Assembly (NCBI GenBank): GCA_903863295.1
Contig: CAIPBM010000161.1
Coordinates: 1-44,039 of the forward strand
Source: an uncultured Verrucomicrobiota bacterium
GTDB lineage: Bacteria; Verrucomicrobiota; Verrucomicrobiia; Methylacidiphilales; UBA1321
Direction: 5' to 3'
Length of the DNA stretch: 44,039 nt
Shown here: in pieces, positions 1-9,542 of the stretch
How positions within the stretch are numbered: position 1 is the first letter of the stretch
Layout: each line of letters starts with the position of its first letter
The notes under the pieces: generated by a model
Database searches by the model: none
Told to the model about the DNA's origin: nothing
Seen by the model: only the letters and a program-made list of their open reading frames with translations
Position numbers and translations under genes: made by a program

Positions 1-1
1 A

Positions 2-133
2 CTCTCCTTTCGCGACCTGGCCTCGACCAACGGCATCATGGTGAATGGTTTCCCCGCCCAGGAAGGCATCCTGAGCCCGGGAGACAAACTGAACTTTGGT
101 TCCTACGTCCTCCTCGTCCACTGTGACGATTGA
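2..133 (+). CDS. FHA-domain protein, C-terminal fragment
   Basis: Only the last 43 codons lie in the window; the gene starts upstream of base 1. The fragment has the end of a forkhead-associated domain: DLASTNG, then VNG, then a Leu...GD turn and a final strand ending in VHCDD. FHA domains bind phosphothreonine peptides and often work with Ser/Thr kinases, so this is probably a phospho-signalling or secretion-related protein. Nothing can be said about the N-terminal part. A separate Ser/Thr kinase lies at the other end of the window, but no link between the two is visible. Confidence 0.8.
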   Translation, partial: LSFRDLASTNGIMVNGFPAQEGILSPGDKLNFGSYVLLVHCDD

Positions 134-171
134 CCGGGCATAAGTTGCGTCGGGAGAAGACTCGCTGATGA

Positions 172-1887
<1,716 letters not shown>

Positions 1888-1911
1888 TTGGGTTCCGTGA
1901 GACTCCCCGTT

Positions 1912-1958
1912 GGCCCGGACAACTTGTTGTCCGGGTGCGCAACGCGCACAGGAAGCGA
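1912..1958 (+). repeat. Palindromic repeat, family B, solo copy
   Basis: A perfect palindrome-type hairpin, GGCCCGGACAACTTGTTGTC followed by CGGG, is trailed by GTGCGCAACGCGCACAGGAAGCGA, itself a small stem. A closely related sequence occurs twice, in inverted orientation, at 34108-34248. This copy separates pgi from the M14 gene and could act as a transcript end or stabiliser. The shared 3' tail CAGGAAGCGA shows that the unit is longer than the palindrome alone. Confidence 0.75.
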
Positions 1959-2014
1959 TCCGGGCAAGGAATCTCGACGAGCTGAACTTAATCCACCCAG
2001 CTTACAGAAGCAAT

Positions 2015-2794
2015 ATGAGCTACTCGTTCAATCCTTCAGATTACGTCCACAAGCTGGAGGAAGCCGCCCGCGCAGGAGACTGGACGATCCGCTACCTCTC
2101 ACCCTCCTCCGCCAGCACCCGACCTTGGCTGCAACGTCTGGCTCCGTCCGCATCGACGGCTCCAAGTCTCTATCTCTCGGCGGGCATTCATGGCGACGAA
2201 TACTCCGGGCCACTCGCCATTCTGGAGATGCTCGCCCAGCGCGATTTTTTTACCGGCTTCAATGTCACGATTTTCCCGATCCTCAATCCAGACGGACTCG
2301 TTCGCGGCATCCGGGAAAACCCCGACGGCATCGACCTGAACCGGGATTACCGGAACTCAAAGTCGGCGGAAATTATCAGTCACATTGAGACCCTTAAGAC
2401 GTTGGGGCGGTTTAATGCCGCCATGATGCTCCATGAAGATTACGAGGGGATCGGGGCCTATCTTTATGAATTAAACGACGCGCTATCGCCCAATCTCGGC
2501 AACGAGATTATCACCGCCATGGGACAGCATGTGCCGATTGACCTGCGACCGGAAATCGAAGAGGTGCTCGCCGTCGGCGGCGTGATTCAGCGCAAAGACC
2601 TCATTCTCAAGTTTGGCTCCATTGAAGACCGCCCCGATTGGCCTGAAGCGATCTACCTCAGCATGAATCACACTCGTGTCAGTTACACGACCGAAACGCC
2701 CAAGCCTTTTCCCTTGGAGCATCGCGTGCAGGCGCAGATCGCCGCAGTTAGCACCTTGATGAAAGCGCTTAGAAAACAACCGCTTCCTAGTTAA
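2015..2794 (+). CDS. M14-family zinc carboxypeptidase-like protein
   Basis: 259 residues, cytoplasmic, with no signal peptide. The sequence shows the M14/succinylglutamate desuccinylase zinc set: GIHGDE (His59, Glu62) and MLHEDYEG (His140). It also has the substrate-binding NPDG and IDLNRDYRN segments, and the general-base Glu227 in YTTETPK. The family hydrolyses C-terminal peptide bonds or amide bonds. Short stand-alone members such as MpaA trim murein peptides, and that is the likeliest type of role, but the substrate cannot be read from sequence. The frame is open from a TTG at 1910, but that stretch lies inside a palindromic repeat, so the ATG at 2015 is the credible start. Confidence 0.85.
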   Translation: MSYSFNPSDYVHKLEEAARAGDWTIRYLSPSSASTRPWLQRLAPSASTAPSLYLSAGIHGDEYSGPLAILEMLAQRDFFTGFNVTIFPILNPDGLVRGIRENPDGIDLNRDYRNSKSAEIISHIETLKTLGRFNAAMMLHEDYEGIGAYLYELNDALSPNLGNEIITAMGQHVPIDLRPEIEEVLAVGGVIQRKDLILKFGSIEDRPDWPEAIYLSMNHTRVSYTTETPKPFPLEHRVQAQIAAVSTLMKALRKQPLPS

Positions 2795-2869
2795 AAATTG
2801 GAATTATCGCTCCAAGAAAAATAGTTTGGGAAGGTGATGTTACGAATCGTGCACAGTCGCGATTCCGCC

Positions 2870-2896
2870 TTGCATTGATCCACCGCAGGCTAAGAT
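2870..2896 (+). promoter_or_regulatory. Candidate promoter giving a leaderless mRNA
   Basis: TTGCAT and TAAGAT resemble -35 and -10 boxes, separated by a short 15-base spacer. The -10 box ends only 5 bases before the ATG at 2902, so transcription would begin at or next to the start codon. No Shine-Dalgarno sequence precedes that ATG, which fits a leaderless message. This is a visual match only. Confidence 0.4.
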
Positions 2897-2901
2897 AGGG
2901 C

Positions 2902-3951
2902 ATGGCCCAAATCCGCAACGTGATTCTCGATTGGTCCGGCACGCTCGTAGACGATTTTAACCCGGTGCTTGATGCCACCAATGAAATCTTCAAGCATCAC
3001 GGCAAACCCACGTTCACCGCAGACGAATTCCGCGATAAATTCTATCTCCCCTTCCCCGAGTTCTATAAGGAATATCTGCCGGAGATGCAGTTGGCCGAGC
3101 TTGATCATCATTACCACACGGCGTTCAAGACCCTGCAAAACGGCATCGCCGCGCTGCCACACTCACTCGACTTTCTCGATTACCTCCAATCGCGCAGCCT
3201 GCCCACTTTTCTGCTCAGTTCCATTCACAACGACCATTTTGAGGCCCAAGGTGGACGACTCGGCTGGAAGCACTACTTCAAGCAGGTCTACGCCCAGGCA
3301 CTCGATAAACGCAAGGTCATCCTCCATCTGCTGGCCGAGCACGACCTTGATCCCGCCGAGACCATTTTCATCGGCGACATGACCCATGACATCGACACCG
3401 CGCGCCATGCCGGGGTCATCAGTTGCGCCGTACTGACGGGTTACGATTCACTGGCCAAGCTCAAGGCCTCGAATCCCGATCTGCTCTTCCGCAATTTGCG
3501 TGAAGTGCGCGATTACCTGGAGCGTCATCGCGGCGTACCGACCCGTTCACCCGTATCGACCGTCGGAGCCTTGATCTTCAATGACCTAGGCGAAGTGCTG
3601 ATGATCCAGACCCACAAGTGGAGCAACAAATGGGGCATCCCCGGCGGGAAGATCAAGCTCAACGAGCCTTCCGAGACGGCCCTGCGCCGCGAGATCATGG
3701 AGGAGACCGGCCTCCAGTTAAGCGACATCCGGTTTGAACTGGTCCAAGACTGCATTGAACCGCCCGAGTTTTACACCAAGGCCCATTTCCTCCTCCTGAA
3801 TTATACAGCCAAGGCCGTCGGCACGGAAGTCACCCTCAACGACGAAGCCGAGACCTATCGCTGGGTCTCGCTCGCGGAGGCATCCCAACTCGATCTTAAC
3901 GGCCCCACCCGAACCCTGCTTGAATATGTCAAACTCCATCCGCGTCGTTGA
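2902..3951 (+). CDS. HAD-like hydrolase fused to a Nudix hydrolase
   Basis: 349 residues with two domains. Residues 1-205 form a HAD domain: motif I DWSGT with nucleophile Asp10, Ser106/Ser107 in motif II, Lys136 or Lys138, and GDMTHDID (159-165) as motif IV. The usual second Asp of motif I is Ser12, as in some DWNGT or DWAGT-type HADs. Residues 220-349 form a Nudix domain with an exact Nudix box (249-271, G-x5-E-x7-REIMEETGL). HAD enzymes usually remove phosphate groups, and Nudix enzymes cleave nucleoside diphosphate-X bonds. The reading frame overlaps folB by 26 bases, which suggests translational coupling and a link to dihydroneopterin phosphates; that link is inference. Confidence 0.88.
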   Translation: MAQIRNVILDWSGTLVDDFNPVLDATNEIFKHHGKPTFTADEFRDKFYLPFPEFYKEYLPEMQLAELDHHYHTAFKTLQNGIAALPHSLDFLDYLQSRSLPTFLLSSIHNDHFEAQGGRLGWKHYFKQVYAQALDKRKVILHLLAEHDLDPAETIFIGDMTHDIDTARHAGVISCAVLTGYDSLAKLKASNPDLLFRNLREVRDYLERHRGVPTRSPVSTVGALIFNDLGEVLMIQTHKWSNKWGIPGGKIKLNEPSETALRREIMEETGLQLSDIRFELVQDCIEPPEFYTKAHFLLLNYTAKAVGTEVTLNDEAETYRWVSLAEASQLDLNGPTRTLLEYVKLHPRR

Positions 3952-4285
3952 TCTGGAAGTCTGGGCCTTCATCGGGGTGACCAAGGAAGAGCGCGCCCAT
4001 GCCCAGCGGTTGCTTGTTACCATCGAAATGAAAGTCGAGGGCTTTGCCAAGGCCGCGTCCAAGGATGATGTCTCGCTCACGGTCAATTATTACGATGTCG
4101 CCCAGCGGATCAAAGCCATCGCCGCCCATCGCCCGCGTAAGTTATTGGAGACCCTGATTGAGGACACCGCCACCGATTTGCTCAAGACTTACCCCATCCA
4201 AAAACTTGGGCTGGAAATCAAAAAGTTCATTCTGCCCGATGCGGCCTACGTCTCCGTCAAGTCTGAGCGGAACAAGACTACCTGA
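3926..4285 (+). CDS. folB: Dihydroneopterin aldolase
   Basis: Converts 7,8-dihydroneopterin to 6-hydroxymethyl-7,8-dihydropterin in folate synthesis. The 119-residue length is normal for FolB. The sequence starts IRVVDLEVWAFIGVTKEE, placing Glu22 where the family has its substrate-binding Glu, and has Lys100 in the segment GLEIKK, the usual catalytic Lys position. NYYDV and the ETLIED segment also fit. The ATG at 3926 is preferred over a TTG two codons upstream. The start lies inside the end of the HAD-Nudix gene, so the two are probably co-translated. No other pterin-pathway gene is adjacent. Confidence 0.92.
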   Translation: MSNSIRVVDLEVWAFIGVTKEERAHAQRLLVTIEMKVEGFAKAASKDDVSLTVNYYDVAQRIKAIAAHRPRKLLETLIEDTATDLLKTYPIQKLGLEIKKFILPDAAYVSVKSERNKTT

Positions 4286-4351
4286 CGCGCTAAGTCTGAG
4301 CTTCAGCGCAACTTTATCGCATTTTCATAAATTCTATAGCCGGGCGGATAT

Positions 4352-4564
4352 GTATCCTGAAGGGATACCATCCTATAGCCCAGGGTTGGCGCACCAGCGC
4401 CTACCCTGGGTCAGCCTCCCCACAGCCTACGCTGTAGGGGTAGAATCGCCTCAGAAAACGAGCATACTTCAACGCTTACAGCGTAGGGAACTCGTGCCGG
4501 GTTCCCAGGGTAGGCGTTGCTACGCCAACCCTGGGCTATAGGATTGCCAGCCTTTCAGGCTGGC
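4352..4564. repeat. Mirror-symmetric element of six hairpins (family A)
   Basis: The 308-base gap between folB and the metallo-hydrolase holds one structured element. Two 38-base arms, 4373-4410 and 4504-4541, are reverse complements of each other except in the loop. Each arm is itself a hairpin built on CCCAGGG and CCCTGGG. Between them lie two small hairpins, 4426-4438 (CCTAC/GTAGG) and 4472-4484 (ACGCT/AGCGT). Outside are GTATCC/GGATAC (4352-4368) and GCCAGCC/GGCTGGC (4546-4564). This is the architecture of paired REP-like sequences. No transposase gene is present nearby. I see no credible coding sequence in the gap. Confidence 0.85.
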
Positions 4565-4593
4565 CACAGTATCAAGAAAAACACTCTGAAAAC

Positions 4594-6006
4594 TTAAAGC
4601 TCAATCCCCTCACCTGCCGGAGGAACGATGACCTTCATCCCCGGGGCCTGAGCCGCCAGTTCCTGCTGGAACCAGGCCAGCGCCGGAGGATCGCCGTGGA
4701 CGAGAACACAGGCCCGCGGGTTCACATCGAGAATATATTGGAGCAAATCCTCACGCTGACCATGCGCGGTGAAATCAAAATGCTCCACGCGACAGCGCAC
4801 CGGCTGGGCCCCGTAAGAGGCATTCAACGTGACCGGATCGCCCTGTTTCGTGGCCCGCAGGCGTCCCGCCGGCGACTCCGGATCGCAATAACCGACAAAG
4901 AAGATGCTGTGGCGATCGTGGGCCAGAAATTCCTGCGCAAAAATATTCGAGAGCGTGTTCTCCGTCATCATGCCGGAGGAGATCAGATAGATATGTCCCT
5001 TCTTGGGACTGAACTGTCCCGCGCGACGGCCATCCATGACCTGATATTGAATATCCTCAAGCAGACGTAACTTCGGATATTTCCTCCGGGTGCGCCCGGC
5101 CAGGCGGTCATAGATTTCACAAAAGGATCGCCCCAGCCCGCCGATGTATATCGGCGTTTCCGGCAGGCGGCGGCTTTTCTGGAAGAAATGCAATTGCGCG
5201 AGCAGTTCCTGCGTCTTGCCCATGGCAAAGACCGGCATCAACACCGCCCCGCCCCGGGCAAAGGTCTGCTCAATCGCGGCGGCAAGTCGCTCCACTTCAG
5301 CTTCCCGCGTAAAGCCCTCCGGCCTCGCCTGGGAACCGCGCGTGGTCTCCGTGATCAGGACATCGATTCCATCGCGCGGAAATTCAGCTCCGCGCACCAG
5401 GGTCTGGTCGGCAAAGTTCACATCTCCCGTATAAAAGATGGTCCGGCCGCGATGCCTCAGCGCGGTTCCCGTGGAACCGAGAATGTGCCCGGCATCGTGA
5501 AAATCAAAGGTCAGCGGCTCGTTCTCCGGATCGGGATAGCCCTGCAATGACCAGGGCCGCTGCAATCCGCACGCCTGCCAGACCTTCACCAGTTGATCCA
5601 ATTCGCGATGCGTGAAGAGTGGATATTCTGCGATCCCCTTCTCCGCCTTTTGCTTGAGCATCACCTGGACTGAATTATGGAGCAGCGGCTCCGAGAGATA
5701 ATAGGTCGCCTCGCTCAGGAAGACGCGCGCGCTGGGATGATCGCGCATCAAGAGGGGAAGAGCTCCGGTATGATCGTGATGGGCGTGGCTGACCAAAATG
5801 GCATCGACGGAGTCGAACTTCAGCTTCTCGAGTTGGGGCAGCCCCTGGATTCCCTCTCCACGCGGATGCATGCCGGCATCCAGCACGATTCGCCCGTCTT
5901 CGCCAAAATCGAGCAGGTAGGAATTGGCGCCGATCTCATTGGCGCGGGTCAGGTTGGTCAGAATCATGAAAGGTTGGTAAGGAAGGCGCTGCCGCCAGAA
6001 TGACAT
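4594..6006 (-). CDS. Beta-CASP metallo-beta-lactamase RNA hydrolase
   Basis: About 470 residues. The metallo-beta-lactamase core shows SHAHHDHTG (the two-zinc HxHxDH motif), DAGHILGSTG and the strand FYTGDVNF. The beta-CASP insertion follows, and the C-terminal FTAHGQR and VHGDP motifs are typical of RNA-processing members related to CPSF-73. The expected activity is endo- or exonucleolytic RNA cleavage in the cytoplasm. It lacks the extra C-terminal domain of RNase J, so I do not call it rnj. Start choice is uncertain: ATG at 6006 or ATG at 5967 (which gives MILTNLTRANEIG), with no clear ribosome site for either. It is divergent from the DUF4019 gene. Confidence 0.85.
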   Translation of the reverse strand: MSFWRQRLPYQPFMILTNLTRANEIGANSYLLDFGEDGRIVLDAGMHPRGEGIQGLPQLEKLKFDSVDAILVSHAHHDHTGALPLLMRDHPSARVFLSEATYYLSEPLLHNSVQVMLKQKAEKGIAEYPLFTHRELDQLVKVWQACGLQRPWSLQGYPDPENEPLTFDFHDAGHILGSTGTALRHRGRTIFYTGDVNFADQTLVRGAEFPRDGIDVLITETTRGSQARPEGFTREAEVERLAAAIEQTFARGGAVLMPVFAMGKTQELLAQLHFFQKSRRLPETPIYIGGLGRSFCEIYDRLAGRTRRKYPKLRLLEDIQYQVMDGRRAGQFSPKKGHIYLISSGMMTENTLSNIFAQEFLAHDRHSIFFVGYCDPESPAGRLRATKQGDPVTLNASYGAQPVRCRVEHFDFTAHGQREDLLQYILDVNPRACVLVHGDPPALAWFQQELAAQAPGMKVIVPPAGEGIEL

Positions 6007-6058
6007 TCCCAAAACCGCCACCAATGGCTATACCCAAATAGCTCCACGACCCAAAAAA

Positions 6059-6586
6059 ATGAAACTCTCCCGTTTCCCCTCGGTACATCGCTTTCTAGGT
6101 CTCGTCCTCGTCTGCGGCTTTTTTCTGGCCACGTTCTCGAAGACTAACGCCCAAACGGACGAGCAGCTCAACAGCGCCCGCAAGGTCGCGGCGGCCTGGC
6201 TGGCCCAGATCGATTCCGGTTATTATGGCCCGAGTTATGACGCTGCCTGCTCTGCCATGCAGCAAAAAGTCGGGGGCAAAGACAAGTGGTCCCTCGTCTT
6301 GCAGACGATTCGTGCGCCATGGGGCGGAGTGGTCACACGTAAAGAAGTTGGCCACACCTTCCGGCCAGATGGCGTGGAGGGTTTGCCCGGCGAGTGCATG
6401 TTTATCACCTACAACACGTCGTTTAAGAAACTTGACCAGGGAATTGAGGCGGTCGCGCTACAATGGGACGGGGACAGTTGGCGTCCTGCCGGCTACAATG
6501 CCATGGCAAAACCAGCCGATTCTAACAGCAGCAATGGCAGTCAGCCTCCTCCCCCAAGCGTCCCGCCCCAGCCGTTGCCGCAGTAA
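6059..6586 (+). CDS. Secreted DUF4019-type protein
   Basis: 175 residues with a Sec signal peptide (basic start, hydrophobic FLGLVLVCGFFLATF, cleavage after NAQ near residue 32). The mature part matches the DUF4019 pattern: ARKVAAAWLAQIDSGYYGPSYDAA, then a W...L...R.P.G core and VALQWDGDSWRPAGY at the end. The tail is Pro- and Ser-rich and probably disordered. DUF4019 proteins have no established function. The gene lies between two minus-strand genes and ends 2 bases from the end of the convergent methyltransferase/MTHFR gene. Confidence 0.8.
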   Translation: MKLSRFPSVHRFLGLVLVCGFFLATFSKTNAQTDEQLNSARKVAAAWLAQIDSGYYGPSYDAACSAMQQKVGGKDKWSLVLQTIRAPWGGVVTRKEVGHTFRPDGVEGLPGECMFITYNTSFKKLDQGIEAVALQWDGDSWRPAGYNAMAKPADSNSSNGSQPPPPSVPPQPLPQ

Positions 6587-6588
6587 CT

Positions 6589-8421
6589 TTACCCGAGTAA
6601 CTCGACGCTGACTTCATAGCGCAGGAACGGCGTGATCAGGTAGACGCCGCCAAAGGCTTCCAACGCCACATCGCGAACTTCCCGCGCCACTTCCAGTCCG
6701 ATTTTCGTCGCCGAGATATCGTCCGAGCAACCGCGCAGACGTTCGCGCAAGGAATCGGCAATCTTGATGCCCGGCACCTCGTTATGGAGGAACTCGGCAT
6801 TGCGGGAACTCAACAGCGGCATCACGCCCAGGAACACCGGAACCCCCAGCGGCTTCAGGCGGGCTACCGTGCGACAAGCCAGCTCAAGATCGAACACCGG
6901 CTGGGTCATGACATACTGCGCCCCGGCGGCCAGCTTGCTCTCCAGCTTCTTCAACTGCGAATCGAAGTTCAGCGCATTGGGATTGAACGCGCATCCGATG
7001 AGGAACTTCGTCTGGCCATTCAAGGGACGCCCGACCGCATTGACGCCACGGTTCATCCCCGTCAGCAACTTGATCAGGCCAACGGAGTTCAGGTCGTAGA
7101 CGGAAGTCGCCCCGGGATGATCGCCCACCTTGGCGGGATCGCCCGTCAGGGCCAACACATGACGGAAACCGAGTGTGCCCAGCCCCATGATCTCCGACTG
7201 CAGGCCAAGGAGATTGCGGTCGCGGCAAGCCAGGTGAATGAGCGAAGTCAGCCCCACTTCCTCGCGGACACGAATCGCCGCCGCGAAATTGCTCACGCGC
7301 AGGATGGCCAGTGAATTATCGGCCAGCGTGATCGCCGCAGCTCCCGCTTCTTTCAAAGCGCGGGCACCTGCAAGGAACTTGTCCATGGACAGCCCCTTGG
7401 GCGAATCGAGCTCGACAATCGATACGGGCTTCGTCTTCATCAGCTCCAGAATCGAGACCTCTTCCGCTCGCGAAATCGAGGTGGTCTTCGACTCGACAGT
7501 TTCTACGACGGGCCTCGATATTGCGCGGGCGGCTTTCTTCACCCACGCCGATTTCAGGGCGCGCAGGATGGGCGCCATCGCCGCGATATGCTCCGGTGTT
7601 GTGCCATAATCGCCCCCAATCAGCCGGGCTCCCTCCGCCACCAACTGGGGAACCGTGGCGGCGAAGTAAGCCGCACTGGCGGCGTAGTTAAAGCGTCCCT
7701 CGTAAAACTCCGGTTTACCTGCGTTCGGAAAAACGGAAAGGAGATCGCCTTCGTCCACGGCCAGCTTGGAGAGGAGATGTAGGCAGGCCTGGGGACCACA
7801 GGTCCCATTAATGCCCACGACATCCGCCCCCGCGGTACGAAGGATTTTCACCGCCTCAGGAAATGTCTCGCCCGAAATCAAACGTCCCTCCTCACTCACC
7901 GCCAGGGAGGTCACCACTGGAATTTTGGACAGGCTGCGGAAAACATCCAGCGCGAGCAGGAGTTCGTCGAGCGCGGGAAATGTTTCCAGGAAAATCAAAT
8001 CGCACCCGCCCTCCAGCAACGCGGAAATCTGTTCACGAAACAGGGCCTGACGATCGTCACGCGAAATCTCGCCATCCGCTGGTCGCAGCGAGAGCGGACC
8101 AACCGATCCGCCGATAAAGACCTCCCGTCCCTGGACAGCTTCCCGGGCGACCTGGACGGAACGGGCATTGATTTCGGTCACTTTTTCTTCAAGGCCATAG
8201 CGAGCCAACCGGAGTCGATTGGCGCCGAAGCTATTCGTCTCAATCACCTGCGCCCCGGCATCAGCGTACTCCTGGTAAACGCGGGCCACCAAGTCGGGAC
8301 GGGTCAGGTTCACTTCCTCCAGGCAATGATGCAGTGGCACCCCCAATTCATAGAGGTAAGTGCCCGTCGCGCCGTCACCCAGCACAACGCGTTCGCGGAG
8401 GAGATCGAGAAAATTTGCCAT
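6589..8421 (-). CDS. Homocysteine methyltransferase-like/MTHFR fusion
   Basis: 610 residues, the domain order of Bacillus YitJ. Residues 1-300 are a homocysteine S-methyltransferase barrel (LGDGATGT, ETNSFGANR). Residues 320-610 are a methylenetetrahydrofolate reductase barrel (VELDSPKG, HLACRDRN, LALTGDP), which makes 5-methyl-THF using FAD. The oddity is the zinc site. Active members have Cys in GxNC and in GGCCGT. Here these read GINGTCG (residues 204-209, Gly at the Cys position) and GGDYGT (269-274, Asp-Tyr for Cys-Cys). The N-terminal domain may therefore not bind zinc in the standard way. The ATG at 8421 is a good family start. Confidence 0.92.
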   Translation of the reverse strand: MANFLDLLRERVVLGDGATGTYLYELGVPLHHCLEEVNLTRPDLVARVYQEYADAGAQVIETNSFGANRLRLARYGLEEKVTEINARSVQVAREAVQGREVFIGGSVGPLSLRPADGEISRDDRQALFREQISALLEGGCDLIFLETFPALDELLLALDVFRSLSKIPVVTSLAVSEEGRLISGETFPEAVKILRTAGADVVGINGTCGPQACLHLLSKLAVDEGDLLSVFPNAGKPEFYEGRFNYAASAAYFAATVPQLVAEGARLIGGDYGTTPEHIAAMAPILRALKSAWVKKAARAISRPVVETVESKTTSISRAEEVSILELMKTKPVSIVELDSPKGLSMDKFLAGARALKEAGAAAITLADNSLAILRVSNFAAAIRVREEVGLTSLIHLACRDRNLLGLQSEIMGLGTLGFRHVLALTGDPAKVGDHPGATSVYDLNSVGLIKLLTGMNRGVNAVGRPLNGQTKFLIGCAFNPNALNFDSQLKKLESKLAAGAQYVMTQPVFDLELACRTVARLKPLGVPVFLGVMPLLSSRNAEFLHNEVPGIKIADSLRERLRGCSDDISATKIGLEVAREVRDVALEAFGGVYLITPFLRYEVSVELLG

Positions 8422-8489
8422 AAAGTGGTTTGCCGTTAAGGGAAACAGGTTATCTTAAATCGAGTGATGGCCGAGTCTTTTTCCACGTT

Positions 8490-9533
8490 ATGAATCGCAC
8501 CAAGAACGGCCTCAAGCTGACCGGGAACGAATCGGTTGATCAAGATATTCTCGCCTTGATCGCCAAGTGGAAGGTTTCCGGGTTCACCGACGACTTCGCT
8601 GAGATGGTCGCCTCGCTCTATCGCCTTTCCCAGCAAAACCCCACTTCCAGCGACATGGTTCTTTTCAAGCGGTCCATGGCGGAATTGCGCCATGCCCAGA
8701 AGGTCTTCGCCCCGTATCGCGACGTGAAGAAGATATGCATCTTTGGTTCGGCCCGAACGCCCCCCTCCGCCAAGATCTACACCTGCGCCCGTGATTTCGC
8801 CCAGTTGATGACTGAATCGGGCTACATGACGATTACCGGCGCCGGCCCCGGAATTATGGATGCGGCGCAACACGGCGCGGGACGGGAAAAAAGTTTTGGC
8901 CTTAACATCATGTTGCCCTTTGAACAAGGGGCCAACGAGATCATCCGCGACGACCCCAAGCTCATCTCGTTCCGTTATTTCTTCACCCGCAAGCTGACCT
9001 TTCTCCGGGAAGCCAGCGCCGTCGCGGCATTTCCCGGCGGTTTCGGCACATTGGACGAAGCCATGGAAGTCGTCACCCTGCTGCAAACCGGCAAGGCGCG
9101 GCTCATCCCCATGGTTTTGATCGACGAACCACGCGGGACGTTCTGGAAAAATTTCATCGAGTATGTCAGCGAACATCTCATGGCTGACAAGCTGATCTCG
9201 GCCGAGGATCTCAGCCTCTTCCGTTACACCACCAGCATTACCGAAGCCCGCAACGAAATTCTCCGCTTTTATCACAATTTCCACTCCTATCGCTTTATCG
9301 GGCGCAACCTGGTCATCCGGCTGCAGCGGCGGTTGAGCGATCAAAAGCTCGCGGAACTCCACAAGGAATACCTGAGCATCCTCCGCCCTCCGGCCGAGAT
9401 GTTTCAATGCGACGCCCTGCCCGAGGAGGCGAACGAACCGGAAATCGCCAGCCTTCCCCGCCTTTGCCTCACCTTCAACCGGATTCACTACGGATTTCTC
9501 CGTCACCTGATCGACCGGTTGAATGAGACTTAG
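8490..9533 (+). CDS. LOG-family (lysine decarboxylase-like) protein
   Basis: 347 residues. The Rossmann-like core has ICIFGSAR, GAGPGIMDAA and the family signature PGGFGTLDE. LOG proteins cleave nucleoside 5'-monophosphates to base and ribose phosphate, in cytokinin activation or nucleotide salvage. A roughly 90-residue N-terminal extension and a C-terminal extension make it longer than the approximately 200-residue plant-type LOG and closer in size to PpnN-like nucleosidases. The substrate is not readable. The first ATG in frame is at 8490; the frame extends to a TTG at 8430. It is divergent from the MTHFR fusion and convergent with the beta-helix gene. Confidence 0.85.
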   Translation: MNRTKNGLKLTGNESVDQDILALIAKWKVSGFTDDFAEMVASLYRLSQQNPTSSDMVLFKRSMAELRHAQKVFAPYRDVKKICIFGSARTPPSAKIYTCARDFAQLMTESGYMTITGAGPGIMDAAQHGAGREKSFGLNIMLPFEQGANEIIRDDPKLISFRYFFTRKLTFLREASAVAAFPGGFGTLDEAMEVVTLLQTGKARLIPMVLIDEPRGTFWKNFIEYVSEHLMADKLISAEDLSLFRYTTSITEARNEILRFYHNFHSYRFIGRNLVIRLQRRLSDQKLAELHKEYLSILRPPAEMFQCDALPEEANEPEIASLPRLCLTFNRIHYGFLRHLIDRLNET

Positions 9534-9542
9534 GCCACGCTC

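Noticed and set aside
4158-4541. Open frame running from folB into the hairpin repeat
   Set aside because: It follows the repeat's stems and has no ribosome site or protein-like composition.
8436-9506. Long open frame opposite the LOG-family gene
   Set aside because: The plus-strand frame has clear LOG motifs; the antisense frame has none.
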